In this document: piece by piece, positions 60,333 to 62,621 of the stretch
Position numbering within the stretch: the stretch's first letter is position 1
Layout: each line of letters starts with the position of its first letter
Origin: Chryseosolibacter histidinae
Lineage (GTDB): Bacteria > Bacteroidota > Bacteroidia > Cytophagales > Cyclobacteriaceae
Length of the DNA stretch: 62,621 nucleotides
Assembly: GCF_018598225.1 (NCBI RefSeq)
Contig: NZ_JAHESF010000038.1
Coordinates: 1 to 62,621, forward strand
Direction of reading: 5' to 3'
The notes under the pieces: model-generated
What the model saw: the letters and a program-made list of their open reading frames with translations, nothing else
The model's database searches: none
What the model was told of the DNA's origin: nothing
Program-made: the position numbers and the translations under genes

Positions 60333-62387
60333 TTATTTAAATTTCACGATCATGGTGGTATAATCATCATTGATGTTCCTCGTTCCCGAAAATTCATACA
60401 ATTTGTTGATCATATGCTCCTGGATCAGCTTCGGCGGCAGATCCTTCACTTCCACCAGCACCTGTGTCAATCTGTCATACCCGAATTCCTCTCCTTTTTT
60501 ATCCTTCGCCTCCGTGATACCATCGGTGTAGAGCACCATGATATCGCCTGATCTGTATTCAAATTCGTTGGCTTGAATAAAATTCCCGTAACTTTTGTTG
60601 CGTACCATACCCAGGGCGATGCCTTTATCGCGCAGATATTCTACTGAATCCTGGGCTGCGTGATAGTATAGTACGGGGCAGTGCCCGGCGCGCGAGTATC
60701 GTACTTTCTTCTCCTGCGTATTGATCACAAAAAAAGTTGCCGAGATGAACGAACCTCTTTCGAGACAATACACCAGCGCCTGATTGGCGCGTTTCATGAA
60801 GGTATCAGGTTCAATGCAATCCTGCGCAAGGCTATGGAAAATGCCCTTCATCTGAGACATATGAAAGGCCGCAGTAGTTCCCTTTCCGGAAACGTCCGCT
60901 ATTATTAAGGAAACTTCGTTCGGATTAGTTCGCAGGGTGTCATAATAATCGCCGCCCACTTCATCGGCAGATTCTGAAAACGCCGCGATGTCGAAATCAT
61001 CGTCTTTTTCCAGCACATCCGGCAAAAGGCTTTTCTGCACCATTTTGGCGATCTTCAGCTCTTCCTTATAACGTTCGTTCTGCAACGCCTCCTCCATCAG
61101 CCTGAAATTCTCGATGGAAATACCCGCCTGGTTGGCAAACGTAGAGACGATCTTGGTCATCTCTTTATTGAATCCTTCGGCCAGTTCTTTTAAAAGGGCC
61201 AGCGTACCAATGTTCTCCCCTTTCACGAAGATGGGGAACGCCAAAATGGAGCGGAAGCGCGAGCCTTTTAACGAAGCCAGGTGCCGCGACAGGTTCTTGG
61301 TCTTGTCGCTTCCCTGGTCCAGGATGCCTTTTACATTCTGCGCATTGAGGTGGTTGATGATATCATGCGCTTCCTTATCCGAGATCTTGTAGGTGAAAAG
61401 TTTAGGGTCCTGCGTTTTCACTTCCAGCCACGCCGCGTCTGCAAACACCGTGCTCACCGAAGTCTCGAGCAGGATGTTGTAAACGCTGTCTTCACTTTGT
61501 TCTGTCTGGATCGACTGGCTGATGCGCTGAAAGTTCACCACCTCCTCCAGCTTCTGCTCAAACACCGATGTGGTGGGAAGGTTGAACAGGATCACCAAAA
61601 ACGAAAAGGTGCTGTAGATGCTCACAAACGTGATCAGCGACAGAATGAAAATGTGAAAACGATAATCGGTGAATTGTGGCGCTTTGGCCGACAGCGATTC
61701 TACCAGCGAGCTCGTGGTATAAAATCCGTAGAGCAGGTAAAAGATGGTGAGCAACAACAGCAGCAGGCTGGTCCACTTCTGCCTGAAGTTGAGGAACGCA
61801 ACCCACTTCATATTGCCAGAGAGGATCAGCCCCAGCACAACAAAAAATGCAAGCAGCGTTACGTGAAATCCTTCGATCACGGGAAAATCGAAGCTGTTGT
61901 AGATCAGGGTAACGAGCAGGCCCCACTCAAAAACGTTCCAGAGGCGAAGCAGCCATTTCGATTTCTGATAAAGGATCAGCCGCTTCCACGCCGTGAATGC
62001 CATGATGAGAAATCCCACCATCAGTCCCAGGTTGATCAGGTAGATCAGGTCGATGAAAACAACGTGGGTGGTAAGCTTGGTGGAGCCGAGCAGGTATTCA
62101 ATAAGCTTCAGACCCAATGAGATCACCGTAGCCACAAGGCCGGTAGCGAAAACTCTCCACAGCAGGTCTACAAAATTCAGTACTTCGTCGCGTTCGATCT
62201 TGAACTTGTAGTAATAATACAACGCGATGATGAAGAGGTTGAGGATGACATTCGGAAGCCAGACGGGAATGTCGGGTTTGATGTCGTGTGTGGAGCTGAA
62301 AACAATGGAAATATCAGTGAACAGCAAGGCCAGCCAGGTGATTACCCCAACCGTAAACAATAGTCTTGTAATGGCCTTAGTCCGCAT
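60333..62387 (-). CDS. Membrane GAF-SpoIIE (PP2C) serine phosphatase
   Basis: The 684-residue protein opens with about seven or eight hydrophobic helices (residues 8-275, for example LFTVGVITWLALLFTDISIV and LLLLLLTIFYLLYGFYTTSS). A GAF domain follows at about 290-430 (QSEDSVYNILLETSVSTVFA, LAFPIFVKGENIGTLALLKE-like), then a coiled linker (FRLMEEALQNERYKEELKIA). A SpoIIE-type PP2C domain covers residues 460-684, with metal-binding Asp in AFSESADEVGGDYYD and LIIADVSGKGTTAAFHMSQM, and GDIMVLYTDGITEAKDKKGE. This arrangement resembles RsbU: it would dephosphorylate the STAS protein encoded next (57 nt downstream). The membrane part and GAF domain are probable inputs. Confidence 0.92.
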   Translation of the reverse strand: MRTKAITRLLFTVGVITWLALLFTDISIVFSSTHDIKPDIPVWLPNVILNLFIIALYYYYKFKIERDEVLNFVDLLWRVFATGLVATVISLGLKLIEYLLGSTKLTTHVVFIDLIYLINLGLMVGFLIMAFTAWKRLILYQKSKWLLRLWNVFEWGLLVTLIYNSFDFPVIEGFHVTLLAFFVVLGLILSGNMKWVAFLNFRQKWTSLLLLLLTIFYLLYGFYTTSSLVESLSAKAPQFTDYRFHIFILSLITFVSIYSTFSFLVILFNLPTTSVFEQKLEEVVNFQRISQSIQTEQSEDSVYNILLETSVSTVFADAAWLEVKTQDPKLFTYKISDKEAHDIINHLNAQNVKGILDQGSDKTKNLSRHLASLKGSRFRSILAFPIFVKGENIGTLALLKELAEGFNKEMTKIVSTFANQAGISIENFRLMEEALQNERYKEELKIAKMVQKSLLPDVLEKDDDFDIAAFSESADEVGGDYYDTLRTNPNEVSLIIADVSGKGTTAAFHMSQMKGIFHSLAQDCIEPDTFMKRANQALVYCLERGSFISATFFVINTQEKKVRYSRAGHCPVLYYHAAQDSVEYLRDKGIALGMVRNKSYGNFIQANEFEYRSGDIMVLYTDGITEAKDKKGEEFGYDRLTQVLVEVKDLPPKLIQEHMINKLYEFSGTRNINDDYTTMIVKFK

Positions 62388-62467
62388 GACCGATAAAAAA
62401 CCTCAATTTCAGGTAAAAAATAAGCCAATCATAGGATTGGCTGTGCAATAATAGGAATAAATCTCCA

Positions 62468-62540
62468 AGAAATCAGGAGTAAGAAGCAAGGAGTAAGGGA
62501 GTAAGGAGAAGTAGCCAGGAGCCAGGAGTCAGAAGTCAGT
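62468..62540. repeat. GGAGTAAG/GGAGCCAGGAG-phrase repeat at the right end
   Basis: CAGGAGTAAGAAGCAAGGAG and further GGAGTAAGG and AGCCAGGAG phrases run through this stretch, in the same style as the other short-phrase repeats. The remaining bases to 62621 contain no recognised gene; GTCAATCCCTAAAATTGGTT near 62547 looks unlike the surrounding core sequence and might be the start of another element. Confidence 0.5.
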
Positions 62541-62621
62541 AGGGTGTCAATCCCTAAAATTGGTTGACCGTTTTATACTAACCAATTACCATTGGGCAAA
62601 CATGAACCTGAGGTCCTGTTT

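Overview
The window looks like chromosome from a Bacteroidota bacterium, most likely of the order Cytophagales. This is inferred from gene content. Two secreted proteins end in type IX secretion (T9SS) sorting domains. The ribosomal block rpmB-rpmG-DUF4295 is followed by ftsY. DUF6048 and DUF6452 genes sit beside rimO. Bacillithiol genes (bshC, ytxJ) and a DUF2723 protein are present, and the E1 dehydrogenase is an alpha/beta fusion. No rRNA, CRISPR array, integrase or complete insertion sequence was found.

Bases 1 to about 12,780 are accessory and visibly richer in A+T. They carry isolated small genes (SgcJ/EcaC-like, VOC, DUF3800, TMEM175-type channel, SMI1/KNR4-like, DUF4272, XRE regulator), several broken genes and copies of a dispersed repeat. 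In the middle lies a probable anti-phage module at 7.27-11.25 kb: a DUF4062 protein, a nucleoside phosphorylase-type effector, an unknown partner and an AbiJ-like protein. The first three all appear to carry a winged-helix domain. Two decayed copies of one unidentified gene, in the same orientation, flank the module. The accessory block ends at a tRNA-Val(TAC) gene followed by three tandem ~170-bp units, each containing the last 16 nt of that tRNA.

From about 12.8 kb to the end the window is compact core genome. Secreted and envelope functions include an M43 metalloprotease, DUF2723, AsmA, an FG-GAP T9SS protein, a 1028-residue basic repeat protein and a periplasmic chaperone operon of three SurA/parvulin-like proteins. 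Cell-wall and translation functions are murF, rpmB, rpmG, ftsY, rimO and mnmD. Metabolic genes are gltBD, agmatine deiminase with N-carbamoylputrescine amidase (agmatine to putrescine), 5-formyl-THF cyclo-ligase, ispF and the E1 dehydrogenase. Redox genes are bshC, ytxJ and a Tat-exported superoxide dismutase. A partner-switching trio (SpoIIE phosphatase, STAS antagonist, HATPase kinase) closes the window.

The most unusual feature is in the gaps between genes. Many stop codons are followed within a few bases by runs of a short 7-9 nt phrase, and the phrase differs from place to place. At convergent gene ends the two runs are inverted copies of the same phrase and could fold into long stems. 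Similar repeat sequence supplies the last codons of gltD and the probable start of a HAD hydrolase gene. Coordinates, motifs and frames were read by eye; family assignments come from remembered family signatures, not searches.
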